A DNA stretch of 64,000 bases, taken from assembly GCA_014323675.1 (NCBI GenBank), contig JACONN010000005.1, forward strand, positions 62,001-126,000. Reading direction: 5' to 3'. Positions 1-9,744 of the stretch are shown here, piece after piece. The first letter of the stretch is position 1. Every line of letters begins with the position of its first letter. The stretch comes from Hormoscilla sp. GM7CHS1pb. Its GTDB lineage: Bacteria > Cyanobacteriota > Cyanobacteriia > Cyanobacteriales > Desertifilaceae. Position numbers and translations under genes: made by a program. Below the pieces are notes generated by a model. The model worked only from the letters and a program-made list of their open reading frames with translations. It was not told the origin of the DNA and made no database searches.

Positions 1-565
1 GAGGGCGTCAGCTCTATCCTGTCCATTACAGACAGTCCTTTGCTTTTCCACTCAATCTTTCCCGGTTGAGACCTGCGTCGGAGTTGCAGATTTTGCGCCT
101 TCGGTGGCTACTCCATTCAATCGACCAGAATGGAGAGTACTCAACCGGTTTATTCCGTTCCTTCAGATGATTGTTCGTGATTTTAGATGGATTCCATACG
201 CCGGGTTTATTGTCGGTGCTTGTTGGTCAGAAGAGTACCCGCCAACGACCTATATCCTTCTCCTTTTGGAGCCAGTGTGTTAGCCTTATTCCACTGGTTT
301 AATCTAACGACGCTGCGAATCTTCGCTTTCTGCTCATCATGACCACTTGCTTGACGTTGACCAGTTTAGGCTACCAGCCAGAGCGCCTTTCCATCCCGCT
401 TTACGGATTGATGCCATCGCTACCGTAGGGATGGTGCTTTTACCCTCGCACCTGGGGAGGTGGACTTGCACCACCATCATCTGAAAGTTGTCAGGGCTTA
501 TGGAACCCTGCTACCGGTCCCTCACTGGCTTATCGCCGGTGATTTACGGTAAACGAATCGCACAC
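1..565 (-). mobile_element. Group II intron, 5' part (domain I and following), runs off the left edge
   Basis: Read on the minus strand, the segment starts with the canonical group II 5' end GTGCG (about 563-559) and continues with ribozyme-like features: the GGTGGTGCAAGTCCACC hairpin, a ...CCTAAAC-GGTCAACGT... stretch, and a series of alternating stem and bulge segments without a convincing reading frame. It ends at the window edge with GGACAGGATAGAGCTGACG, the kind of sequence expected before the intron-encoded reverse transcriptase/maturase. That protein and domains V-VI would lie outside the window. The short frames across this region are incidental. Assignment rests on the 5' end and overall domain I look, not on a computed fold. 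Confidence 0.7.
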
Positions 566-641
566 ACTCATGATTATTGTGATATTAAGGATATCATTTG
601 TAGTTTAACGGCTTCCGGGACAGAAATAAAGAGAGGAGAAA

Positions 642-1190
642 ATGCTCGACAATCTTCACGACCGTCAGGAACCGTCAGACCAATGGCTTCGTTTCCGGAG
701 ACACCCACCCTTGTCGTTGCCTTCCCGGCAACGACAAGGTGGGTGCTCTCGGAAACGCCAAGGGGATTTGGTTGAATGCACTGTCACCGATTTGAGCGTG
801 AGGGGTGAGGGGGTGGGGCGCTTCGGGCAGCGGGTGGTGTTTGTGCCGGATACCCTGCCTGGCGATCGGGTACTGGTGCGTCTGGTGCGAGTCAAGCGCT
901 AGTACGCCCACCGCAAGTTACACCAGTTGCTAGTCCCTTCCGGGGATCGGGTCCGTCCCAGCTGCATTGTGGCCGATAAATGTGGCGGTTGTCAGTGGCA
1001 GCATATTGATTATAGTTACCAGCTGCAAGCCAAGCGCAATCTGGTCGTGCAAAGTTTACAACGAATTGGGGGCATCTCTCAAGCAAAAGTGGATCCCGTT
1101 CTTACTGCTGACGCGCCCCTCAAATACCGCAATAAGGTTACTTATCCCTTGGGATTATCATCTATTGGTCAGGGTCGATCGGTATATTGA
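642..1190 (+). pseudogene. rlmD: Broken 23S rRNA m5U methyltransferase (RlmD/RumA-like), N-terminal part only
   Basis: The frame encodes a TRAM-type RNA-binding domain (GDLVECTVTDLSVRGEGVG, then PGDRVLVRL) followed by the CGGCQWQH segment that carries cysteines of the RumA-type [4Fe-4S] cluster. The family methylates uridine in 23S rRNA using SAM. A TAG at 900-902 interrupts the frame inside the TRAM domain, and the same frame resumes immediately with YAHRKLHQ. After KYRNKVTYPLGL the homology stops and the frame ends at 1190, so the whole SAM-binding catalytic domain (about 300 residues) is missing. The first ~45 residues are encoded partly by a palindromic repeat (690-757), so the original start is uncertain. 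A C-terminal-looking frame at about 1191-1320 (ending in VYTEVLVQE) was not recognised. Confidence 0.75.
690..757. repeat. 68-bp palindromic repeat inside the rlmD remnant
   Basis: CGTTTCCGGAGACACCCACC at the left is matched by the reverse complement of GGTGGGTGCTCTCGGAAACG at the right, with the TTGTCGTTGCC/GGCAACGACAA stem between them. This forms a long hairpin. A related palindrome lies at 19398-19496 (CCCGTTTCCGAGAG... with ...CTCTGGAAACGGG). Confidence 0.85.
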
Positions 1191-1333
1191 TAATACTGAG
1201 GGCACATTGACGGTTTTGTTGCCAGCGGACCTTACGGGACCTCAACGGTTAATCGTGCGGGCGAAGTTCGGTAATAATTTACGGGAGAAGGTTTATACGG
1301 AGGTTCTGGTTCAGGAATAGGATCGGTAATGCG

Positions 1334-1399
1334 GTCTCCCCGCCCGGGTCGTATAGTCTCCCCGCCCGGGTCGGATAGTCTCCCCGCCCGGGTCGGATA
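1334..1399. repeat. Tandem repeat, 3 x 22 bp
   Basis: Three direct copies of GTCTCCCCGCCCGGGTCGKATA follow one another without a gap; a fourth starts (GTCTC) and diverges. The core CCCGGG is palindromic. Confidence 0.9.
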
Positions 1400-1802
1400 G
1401 TCTCAGCATTGCCGATGCCGGAGACCAACATCAGGCCCTGATGGGACATCTACGAACCCCCTTCACGGCACGATACCCTCGGAGTTAGGGAACCTTACTA
1501 ATTGCAATGATGTTTCCATTAATTCCCGTCCCCAACAAACAGACACGCTAACAGAGATCCTAAACCTATATCCTATCCCTTGTCAAGCACTACGCTAAAG
1601 ATACATAAGCTCAGCTTATTAGAGGTATAAGTATAAATGAATTCACAGGGGTTGACATTACACAATCGAGTTAGTTATGCTGTATTCAGGTTCTGAGGGA
1701 CTCCTGACAACTTGTAGGGCCAGCAGGCCACCGGTGGTTACATCAAAAGGAACCGGCGAGACCCAGTAAAGAGACCCATCTTTATTTTTGGAGGCATTTG
1801 GA
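1400..1802. other. Intergenic, nothing recognised
   Basis: No coding frame, RNA or clear repeat is supported. The only functional signal is the GGAG ribosome-binding site at 1790-1793 in front of the ATG at 1803. Confidence 0.6.
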
Positions 1803-2273
1803 ATGCCAAACAATAAACTCAATGCCGCTGATTATAAAGGCATGAGAGCTCTGTACAATAGGACTGGTGGAGATAATTGGAATAATAAAACCAATAAATG
1901 GGATGTCAGCAGCGACACCCCCCCCTCCGCTCAGGAAGTTGGCACCTGGCATGGGGTCACCGTCGAGAACTCGCGGGTGACGGAAATTAAGCTCGGCAAA
2001 AACAACCTGGTCGGCACCATACCATCTGAGCTGGGTGGGCTCAGCAGCTTACAACATCTTAACCTGATCAATAATTCGCTCACCGGCACCATACCTTCTG
2101 ATCTGGGTGGGCTCAGCAGTTTGACTTCGCTTCGTCTGCACAACAACGACCTCACCGGCACCATTCCCTCCTGGTTAGGGTCTCTAACTAACCTACAAAC
2201 CCTCGGGTTGTCCAAGAACAACCTGACCGGCACTTTCCACAGAAGATGTATGTCCCTGAAGTACCTGAAGTAG
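1803..2273 (+). pseudogene. Leucine-rich-repeat protein, 3'-truncated at a junction with WD40 sequence
   Basis: The ATG at 1803 has GGAG 9 nt upstream; an in-frame TTG at 1788 overlaps that site and is less likely. The N-terminal segment (ALYNRTGGDNWNNKTNKW) matches the cap found before plant-type LRRs in bacterial proteins. It is followed by about three 24-residue LRRs with the L..N.LTGTIPS pattern. Homology stops at ...NNLTGTF (about 2231). The remaining 14 codons are antisense reading of the WD40 gene that runs from the right, so the 3' end of the LRR gene has been lost. Such proteins usually carry more repeats and act in protein-protein contacts. No signal peptide is visible. Confidence 0.75.
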
Positions 2274-4950
2274 TCGCAGTTCACTGCCACTCGCCACATC
2301 CCACAACCGCACGGTTTTATCCCTACTCCCAGAGACAACTATCCTGCCATCGGGACTGAATGCTACACTTTCCACAAGGGATGTATGTCCCTGAAGTAGC
2401 CGCAGTTCACTGCCACTCGCCACATCCCACAACCGCAGGGTTTTATCCCTACTCCCAGAGACAACTGTTCTGCCATCGGGACTGAATGCTACACAGTTCA
2501 CATTATCTGTATGTCCCTGAAGTTGTCGCAGTTCTCTGCCACTCGCCACATCCCACAACCACAGGGTTTTATCGTAACCCCCAAGACAGGCAACTGTCCT
2601 GCCATCGGGACTGAATGCTACACAGTCCACGAAGTTTTGATATTTCTGAAGTTGTCGCAGTTCACTGCCACTCGCCACATCCCACAACCACAGGGTACCA
2701 TCCAAAAACCCAAAGGCAACTGTCTTGCCATCGGGACTGAATGTTACATAGTACACCCTCGCCCAGGCGCTCGGTGCACTTACGCCGAAAACGATATATT
2801 GTGTATATACCTTCGGTAGTCGAAGTTCTCTGCCACTTGCCAGATCCCACAACCGCAGGGTTTTATCCCAACACGCAGAGGCAACTGTCCTGCCATCGGG
2901 ACTGAATGTTACACTTTTCACAGAGGGTTTCTTACCGAATCTTAACCATTCAAATCCCAGATCCAGGTTTTCATACCGACTGAATGCTACACTTTCCTGA
3001 AGTAGTCGCAGTTCTCTGCCACTCGCCACATCCCACAACAGGGTTCCATACTTACTCCTAGAGGCAACAGTCTTGCCATCGGGACTGAATTTTACACTGA
3101 TCACAGAGTCTACATGTCTCGGAAGTTCTCGCAGTTCTCTGCCACTCGCCACATCCCACAACCGCAGGGTTTTATCCTCACTCCCAGAGGCAACAGTCTT
3201 GCCATCGGGACTGAAAGCTACACAGGTCACAGAGTCTGTATGTCCCTGGAATTGTGGAAGTTTTCTACCACTCGCCACATCCCACAACAGCACATCATAC
3301 CCACCCGCACAGGCAACAGTCCTGCCATCTGGACTGAAGGCTACACACTTTACCAAGTATGTATCTGCCTGAAATTTTTCAAGTTCTCTACCACTCGCCA
3401 CATCCCACAACTGCACATCATGTTCTTTCGCAGACGCGATCGTCCTGCCATCTGGACTGAAGGCTACACAGTTCACCCGCAATGGATTTACATAAAATCT
3501 TAAAAGTTCTTTACCACTCGCCACATCCCACAACTGCACATCACTACTCCCCCTACCCCAAAACGGATTACTACCATCAGAGGCGGTCGCGATCGTCCTG
3601 CCATCTGGACTGAATGCTACAGACGAGGAACTTCGTTCAAATTCTAGAAGTTCTTCACCACTCGCCACATCCCACAACCGCACATCATACTCAGAGGCGG
3701 TCGCGATCGTCTTGCCATCTGGACTGAATGCTACAGAATTCACCCACTGCAAGATATCCTCATGATCGAATTGTCGAAGTTCTCTACCACTCGCCACATC
3801 CCACAACAGCAAAATACCATCCCAAGCCCAGAGGCGATCGTCCTGCCATCTGGACTGAATGCTACAGAATTCACCCAGGATTTACGTTTCTCCAATTCTT
3901 CATTTTCTGCTATTGTCCGCATAATTTCTTGACGTTGTTCGTCAGACAAACTCATATCATTATAATAGTATTCATTATAGTATTCCTTGCTGTACTTTAT
4001 CGTCTTGCTATCCCTAGAATATACCTGAAATTGTCGAATTTCTCTACCACTCGCCACATCCCATAACTCCACATCATACACACTCGCACAGGCGATCGTC
4101 TTGCCATCTGGACTGAAGGCTACACTGTACACAAAGTTTACATATACCTGAAATTGTCGAAGTTCTCTACCACTCGCCACATCCCACAACCGCACATCAC
4201 CCTTACTCCCAGACGCGATCGTCCTGCCATCTGGACTGAATGCTACACTACTCACAGAGGATTCATGTCCTTGAATTGGTCCCAGAGATTTCCCTGTAGT
4301 GAAATCCCATAAGTAGATATTTAGACTTCCTAAAGCTAGCAGCTTGCCATCAGCACTGACAGCGCCGCAGCTTACAGGACAGTATATCTCCCACAGCACC
4401 TCGCTAGTACTGATATTAAACAATTCCGCACCACAGCTATGAAAGACCACTAGTAACTCATCATTCAGAGGAATCACATCCACGATACTTCCGTACCCCA
4501 GTAGCAGTTGCCACACCATCCCCTGTGCTTTCATTTGTGGCAAGACAAAATGGCCTCGCCATGTTTTTACATCCCTAGGCGAAGACACGGAGAGTGCAGA
4601 CACCGCATCACCCCACCATTGCCCCACGCTGCTAGGGCGTTCTTCCTTTTCCAAAGGCAAGGCTTTTTTCACCAAACTCTGCCAGGGTTCTGCCAAAGAA
4701 GGTTCCCAGTTTGTCCCCATCATCCGACTCAATGCTTGTTCCGGCAGCGTCCCCGCAATCATTTCATGCAGCATCATCCCCAGTTCAAAAATATCGCTTT
4801 CGGCGCCCACCGACTTTCTGGTAATTATTTCCGGTGGCGCATAGGTCTCGGTAAACGCCCGCGTACTCTGAGTCATACCCGTCTCTTGCTTCGCCGCCCC
4901 GAAGTCTATCAAAACCACCCGTCCTGCCGGAGTCAGCAAGATATTGTCCG
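2232..4950 (-). pseudogene. Ser/Thr protein kinase-WD40 repeat protein, both ends lost and one frameshift
   Basis: Read leftward from about 4950, the sequence starts inside a Hanks-type kinase domain: DNILLTPAGR, then DFGAAKQ, the APPE activation-segment end and SDIFELGMMLHEM. The N-lobe and HRD loop are missing because the sequence upstream of DNIL carries a stop and then a tandem repeat. A long WD40 array follows, with at least 14 blades of the type VAFSPDGRTIASGS..V.LWDVASGRELRQ. The frame shifts near 3815-3830 between SPDGRTIASG and LLWDVASGRE. An unusual insert rich in Y, E and K (roughly 3885-4010) interrupts one blade. The 3' end stops abruptly at about 2232 against the LRR gene. The repeats are very similar at DNA level, which favours recombination. 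An intact relative would be a cytoplasmic signalling kinase with a beta-propeller. Confidence 0.8.
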
Positions 4951-5035
4951 ACTATTTATTTCCTGGAGTGACTTCCTCATTCCACCGAGTACGAAAGTCA
5001 TTCGGTGGCGGCAAAAGGTTACTCGAAGGCGGACG

Positions 5036-5098
5036 TAAGCGCCGCTTTGGCCGGAGTAAGCGCCGCTTTGGCCGGAGTAAGCACCGCCTTAGCGGGGA
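5036..5098. repeat. Tandem repeat, 3 x 21 bp
   Basis: Two identical copies and one diverged copy of GTAAGCGCCGCTTTGGCCGGA lie directly upstream of the truncated kinase end. Confidence 0.85.
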
Positions 5099-5154
5099 CA
5101 ACACAGGATATCTCGCAGTATGCTTGCCATGTGATATCATATTGGATAGTAGTT

Positions 5155-5787
5155 TTATTGAAGAGATCGCAACTGCTGCCAACGCTGCTGAATCTGGGCG
5201 ATCGTAAACACAGCCTGAAACTGCAACCCAGCTGACTGATAAAGTTCAGCCCCCCCCTGCTGTCTGTCTACCAGGGCAATTACCTGGTCTACAATGTAAC
5301 CCGCCTGACGCAGTCGTTCAACGGCTTTCATAGCAGATTGTCCAGTAGTAACAACATCTTCTAATACTGCTACTTTCGCTCCAGGGGGCAGATGGGGTCC
5401 TTCGATATAGGCCATCGTGCCATGTCCCTTAGCCTCTTTTCTGACAATTAGGGCCGGTATTGGCTGGTTTTCATAGGCAGAAACAACGCTGACTGCCGTG
5501 ACGATCGGGTCAGCACCCAGAGTCAATCCCGCCACAGCTTGGGTAGTCCCCGGCAACATGGATAACAACAACCGTCCAACAGCCAACGCCCCTTGGGGAT
5601 GCAGAGTTACCTGCTTACCGTTGATGTAATAACTACTACGCAGTCCCGAAGAGAGGACAAAGTCTCCTTCTCGATAAGCCAGATGGCAGCATAAATCTAG
5701 CAGCAGCAAGCGTAAGTCCAGTAGATCTGTAGTAGCTAGCGATACATTTTTGGGAACCTGATAAAGAATTTCAGAAATCATAGCCAT
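5155..5787 (-). CDS. pyrE: Orotate phosphoribosyltransferase
   Basis: The protein (210 aa) transfers the ribose-phosphate of PRPP to orotate, giving OMP in de novo pyrimidine synthesis in the cytoplasm. The PRPP-binding signature VLEDVVTTGQS is at residues 141-151. RKEAKGHGTMAYIEG (116-130) is the flexible catalytic loop region, and SSGLRSSYYINGK (46-58) the N-terminal substrate loop. Length is normal for the family. Two in-frame ATGs lie two codons apart (MAMISE); either could start. It is divergent from the next gene, with 63 bp between the two start regions. Confidence 0.93.
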   Translation of the reverse strand: MAMISEILYQVPKNVSLATTDLLDLRLLLLDLCCHLAYREGDFVLSSGLRSSYYINGKQVTLHPQGALAVGRLLLSMLPGTTQAVAGLTLGADPIVTAVSVVSAYENQPIPALIVRKEAKGHGTMAYIEGPHLPPGAKVAVLEDVVTTGQSAMKAVERLRQAGYIVDQVIALVDRQQGGAELYQSAGLQFQAVFTIAQIQQRWQQLRSLQ

Positions 5788-5850
5788 GAGCCTAAGGCTG
5801 GGTGTGGTAGATATAATAGTAAGTCCACCATAATTGATAAATCAATAATA

Positions 5851-6771
5851 ATGCGCTATACCATTGAGAGTCGATTTCAAGGAGCCTTCCTAGGGGCAGC
5901 TGTCGGAGAGATGTTGAGCAACTTCTACACTGGCCGCTTTTGGCACCAGTTGGGCGTCGGTCTCAACTGGTGGGATTTAGATATCGATGAAGGCCAACAA
6001 GACCAGTTGTTACCTGGATGGGGAAGCCAGGCTGTGAGTGCGTGCAAAAGCTTGATTGCCCATGGTCGGGTAGAGGGAAACAGGGTGGTGGATAATGAAG
6101 CTACGGCCACTATTCTACCAGTCGCCCTATTTTTTCACGAAGATGCCGCCAAACCGCGCCTCTGGCTCAATCAACTTGCGGTCAGCAGTAAGGAGACAAG
6201 AGATGAATCACTGGCAATTGGCTATTGCTTATTGCAAATAGCCCAAGATGCGCTCGACCCCTCTACGATCGTTCCTCAAATCATAGCCTATCTCCAGTCG
6301 GACGGGGCGATCGCCTCATCACTGGCGCAAGTGCAAACCTTGCTAGAGATGAGGGCTAGTCTAGAAACAACCAGTTATATGCTCTCAAATAGTATCGGAC
6401 TAGCGTTATACTGCTTTCTGAGTACTCCAGAAGATTTTCGTCTCTCCGTTATGCGGGCCTTGAGGATTGCTAGAGTCCAACCACAACTGGTCGCAGCTCT
6501 GACTGGGGCAATGTCAGGAGCCTATAATAGTCTTGCGGGTATCCCAGTCTCATGGCGCATCGCTATAAAACGCCCTCTGACTGCTGAGAAGTTCCTTCTT
6601 CCTTGCTGGGGCGTCACCTCAGATGCGGAAATTGTCCAACTAGCTACTAACTTATTCGCAGCTTGGTCAGGTGCCTTATTGCCAACCCATCTGAGCAATA
6701 AATCACCTCAAAGGTATGCTGTTGCTGCACCTCAGGTAATGCGCCCTCAGAGTATCGGACCAGATAAGTAG
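5851..6771 (+). CDS. Conserved protein resembling the ADP-ribosylglycohydrolase fold
   Basis: This 306-aa protein starts MRYTIESRFQGAFLGAAVGEM, which resembles the RF.GALLG.A.GDALG opening of ADP-ribosylglycohydrolase-like proteins. Most of the rest is alpha-helical, with repeated small hydrophobic helices such as AIGYCLLQIAQDA and MRALRIARVQ. The acidic metal-binding residues of active ADP-ribosylhydrolases are not evident (GEM replaces GDA). It may therefore be a non-catalytic or divergent member. It is transcribed alone, away from pyrE. Function is not assigned. Confidence 0.55.
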   Translation: MRYTIESRFQGAFLGAAVGEMLSNFYTGRFWHQLGVGLNWWDLDIDEGQQDQLLPGWGSQAVSACKSLIAHGRVEGNRVVDNEATATILPVALFFHEDAAKPRLWLNQLAVSSKETRDESLAIGYCLLQIAQDALDPSTIVPQIIAYLQSDGAIASSLAQVQTLLEMRASLETTSYMLSNSIGLALYCFLSTPEDFRLSVMRALRIARVQPQLVAALTGAMSGAYNSLAGIPVSWRIAIKRPLTAEKFLLPCWGVTSDAEIVQLATNLFAAWSGALLPTHLSNKSPQRYAVAAPQVMRPQSIGPDK

Positions 6772-7203
6772 TATAAGTTCCTAGGAGGTCAACTCTCAAG
6801 ATATGTTAGGTTAGAGGAAATGCTCAATTTTAGATCGCCACGAACTGAGGTTTGTAGTGAGACAAACCTCAGAAAAATCTGCCTAAAGTAGGAGAAGGGC
6901 CAGGGCAGACCAAAGGCATCATCGTTCATCATAGTGAGGGGTCAAATACTATGTAAATTGACGCGCTAGCATTAGTCATTGTTAAGTAAAAGGAGGATTG
7001 GGTAAATGGCAAGAAATGACAATCGCAGTACTCTCTCGGCTCAGGGCGGTCAGCTATGATAAAAAGTTGATACATGTGGTATTTGCTGTTGCGCGCAGTC
7101 ACCAAATCTCAAAGCTCAAATCCTTCTGAACGGCAAGGGATATCCCCGTAGTCAGGAATGTTTGATGGTGAAAAATGCTAAAATCAAGGGTTGCGGCTGT
7201 TAA
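6772..7203. other. Intergenic region with a hairpin and a possible 17-codon leader
   Basis: A perfect 11-bp stem (CTGAGGTTTGT / ACAAACCTCAG) occupies 6845-6872 without a following T-run. At 7006-7059 a 17-codon frame (MARNDNRSTLSAQGGQL) follows a strong AAGGAGG at 6990-6996. The frame is too short to judge and could be chance or a gene remnant. Nothing else was recognised. Confidence 0.4.
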
Positions 7204-9744
7204 GTGGATGCTAAAATGAAAACAATTCAGGATTTGACACGCCAGGTAGATCGGTGGTGGCGAGGGGACTTCACGGAAGCCCCGCGATCGCGCCAACCAG
7301 TGCGAAATAAGCTGTTATCTAAGAAGAGTAAAGTGCCAGGGACTGGGAAAGAAAACCCAAAAAAAACCAGAAGCAAAAAACAAGCCCATCCAGGGGCAGT
7401 ATTGGTGCTAGCAGTGGTGTCGCTGACGAGTACAATAGGCTACCGCTTATACAACGCCCCGAAACTATCGTCCGGAACGATCGCCCCAGAGACGATATCG
7501 GCTCCCTACACGGCGGAGATCCCCGATCGCCAAGCGACGGAAGCAAAGCGCCAGCGAGAGCGTACAGGTGCTATCCCGGTCTTGACGATCGATGAAGTAG
7601 TAAATAAACAGGTTTACCAGAAAGTAGAAGAAATTCTAGAACAGGGAAATGAACTGCGACGGCAGGCAGGGGAATTTCCATTCGTGGGGCCAGAGTTGCT
7701 CTCATTCGACACCCAGCAGTACCTTCGTCAAGCCCAGGAGTGGGAGTGGCGTATGGTACTGCAAGGAGTAAATAAAGCCCAGACAGAAGAAGAATCACAA
7801 AAATCGGCGACCTTGTCCCCAGAGGCAGTAGCAGCTAATAATAGCCAAGCAGCACCAGATGAGAAAATATCACGCACAGAGCAAGAGCAAGCGATATTTG
7901 AACTGCGATCGATCGAGCAGTCGGAAAAGTTAAAAGCATTGCTTGACCAGATAGCCCAAGTGCGTCAGGGTTACGCGCAAGCATTAAACGAGATTAAAGC
8001 GCTCCAGATAAAAGATCGAGCAACAATATACGATGCTAAACTGCTGGAGATGTCCGATGCAACTTGGGACCAAACAGTTAAAGGCATCCAGGAAAGCACG
8101 AGGAGGATGATGGCGCAAGGGATCCCCAGAGGATTGCCCGATAATCTGCTCAAAAAGGCGATCGCGTTACAGGTGTCCGGTTCAGTGCCAGAGTCCACAG
8201 CAGCTTTGGCGATGGAACTGCTGCCGAGGGTGCTGAAAGCAAATTTGATCGAAGATGCTGAAAAAACCAGGCTACAAGCAGAACATGCAGCTTTATCTGT
8301 CGAAACAGTGGTGATATCAGTCCTGGAAGGTGAGGCGCTCGTTTCGGCGGGCGATCGCATCACCAGACCAGAATTTGTGGCGATTGATTATTTTGGCTTG
8401 TCTCAGCGGCAGGTAAACTGGAAAGGGTTGCTGGGGTTTGGCATGCTGGTAAGTGGGGCGATCGGGGTATTTTGGGTGATAGAACGAAAATTTCACCCGG
8501 GAATGCGCCAGCGAGACCAGCTATTAGTGTTGCTACTGACTCTGACTGCGCCATTGCTGGTAGTTTTAAGTTTGGATGCTGCTAGCTTGCCAGTAATAGG
8601 GCTGTTGATGGGCAGTTTTTATGGTTCAGCCCTGGGGGTGACAGTAGTCGGACTGCTGAGTTTTGTATTGCCGATCGGCATGGAAATAATTAGCCTGAGT
8701 GATTGGCTAGCGAGTGTCGCAGGGGGCATACTCGGCGGTTCCCTCGCCTGCCCCGGAAGAATGCGATCGCGGGAGGAATTTGCGCTGTTAGGGGTAGGAT
8801 TAGGATTAACTCAGGGAGTTGTCTATCTGACGGTCACCCTCATTATCAGCGCCGCCGCTTCTGTAGTCTGGCCGCCGTTGCTAGTTGCTGCTGGGATCCG
8901 CAGTCTGGGAGGCTTAGCCTGTAGCATTATCGCACTGGGTTTGAGTCCTTATTTGGAACACGTGTTCGATTTAGTTACCCCGGTGCGTTTGGCAGAGTTA
9001 GCGAACCCGAACCGCCCCTTGTTGCAGCGCCTGGCCTCGGAAGCCCCAGGAACATTTCAACACACTATGTTTGTGGCGACTCTGGCGGAAGCAGCAGCCC
9101 GAGTTTTGGGTTGCAATGTGGAATTGGTGCGGGCGGGGACTTTGTATCATGATATCGGCAAGATGCACGACCCGTTGGGGTTCATTGAAAATCAAATGGG
9201 CGGTCCGAATAAGCATGATGAGATTAAAGACCCCTGGAAGAGTGCAGAGATTATCAAAAAGCATGTCAGTGAAGGACTGGTAATGGCTCGCAAGTATCGG
9301 TTGCCTAAGTCCATTGAGGCGTTTATCCCAGAACATCAGGGAACGATGCTGATTGCCTATTTCTACTATCAGGCGAAGCAGATGGCAGAAATTGACCCTA
9401 GTATAGTGGTGCGGGAGTCTGATTTCCGCTACGATGGTCCGATTCCCCAGTCCCGAGAAACGGGGATTTTGATGCTGGCTGATTCCTGTGAGGCCGCCCT
9501 GCGATCGCTCAAGGATGCGACCTATCAGGAGGCGCTAGGAATGGTGAATAAAATCCTCAAAGCGCGTTGGCAAGACAATCAGTTGGTAGATTCAGGGTTA
9601 AAGCGAGAGGAAATGTCGATAATTGCGGATATTTTCGTGAGGGTCTGGGAACAGTTCAATCACAAACGCATTGCCTATCCGAAAGGGTCACTAAATTCTT
9701 CCCTCTCTAAAGAGAAGAACCGCGAACCTGTCTGTTCTAAGTAA
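7204..9744 (+). CDS. 7TM-HD membrane phosphohydrolase (PgpH-type c-di-AMP phosphodiesterase family)
   Basis: The 846-aa protein has a basic cytoplasmic N-terminus, one membrane helix (about residues 64-82), and a long helical external 7TMR-HDED domain (about 85-395). A block of six to seven membrane helices follows (about 400-605), then a cytoplasmic HD domain. HD-domain motifs are FQHTMF (about 619), LYHDIGK (about 647) and EHQGT. Members of this family hydrolyse cyclic di-AMP and so affect osmotic and potassium homeostasis; that role here is inferred from architecture. The GTG at 7204 gives the full N-terminus; an ATG four codons later (7216) is an alternative. It stands alone. Confidence 0.88.
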   Translation: MDAKMKTIQDLTRQVDRWWRGDFTEAPRSRQPVRNKLLSKKSKVPGTGKENPKKTRSKKQAHPGAVLVLAVVSLTSTIGYRLYNAPKLSSGTIAPETISAPYTAEIPDRQATEAKRQRERTGAIPVLTIDEVVNKQVYQKVEEILEQGNELRRQAGEFPFVGPELLSFDTQQYLRQAQEWEWRMVLQGVNKAQTEEESQKSATLSPEAVAANNSQAAPDEKISRTEQEQAIFELRSIEQSEKLKALLDQIAQVRQGYAQALNEIKALQIKDRATIYDAKLLEMSDATWDQTVKGIQESTRRMMAQGIPRGLPDNLLKKAIALQVSGSVPESTAALAMELLPRVLKANLIEDAEKTRLQAEHAALSVETVVISVLEGEALVSAGDRITRPEFVAIDYFGLSQRQVNWKGLLGFGMLVSGAIGVFWVIERKFHPGMRQRDQLLVLLLTLTAPLLVVLSLDAASLPVIGLLMGSFYGSALGVTVVGLLSFVLPIGMEIISLSDWLASVAGGILGGSLACPGRMRSREEFALLGVGLGLTQGVVYLTVTLIISAAASVVWPPLLVAAGIRSLGGLACSIIALGLSPYLEHVFDLVTPVRLAELANPNRPLLQRLASEAPGTFQHTMFVATLAEAAARVLGCNVELVRAGTLYHDIGKMHDPLGFIENQMGGPNKHDEIKDPWKSAEIIKKHVSEGLVMARKYRLPKSIEAFIPEHQGTMLIAYFYYQAKQMAEIDPSIVVRESDFRYDGPIPQSRETGILMLADSCEAALRSLKDATYQEALGMVNKILKARWQDNQLVDSGLKREEMSIIADIFVRVWEQFNHKRIAYPKGSLNSSLSKEKNREPVCSK

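Noticed and set aside
488-775. A 95-codon plus-strand frame at the left end
   Set aside because: It runs through the group II intron 5' end, a palindrome and the first codons of the rlmD remnant in the wrong frame; no family features.
2511-3503. Several plus-strand frames with repeated CHIPQPQG-like residues
   Set aside because: They are antisense readings of the WD40 repeat DNA and repeat only because the WD40 codons repeat.
6845-6872. Terminator of the ADP-ribosylglycohydrolase-like gene
   Set aside because: The stem is perfect but there is no T-run on the plus strand, so it is listed only as a hairpin.
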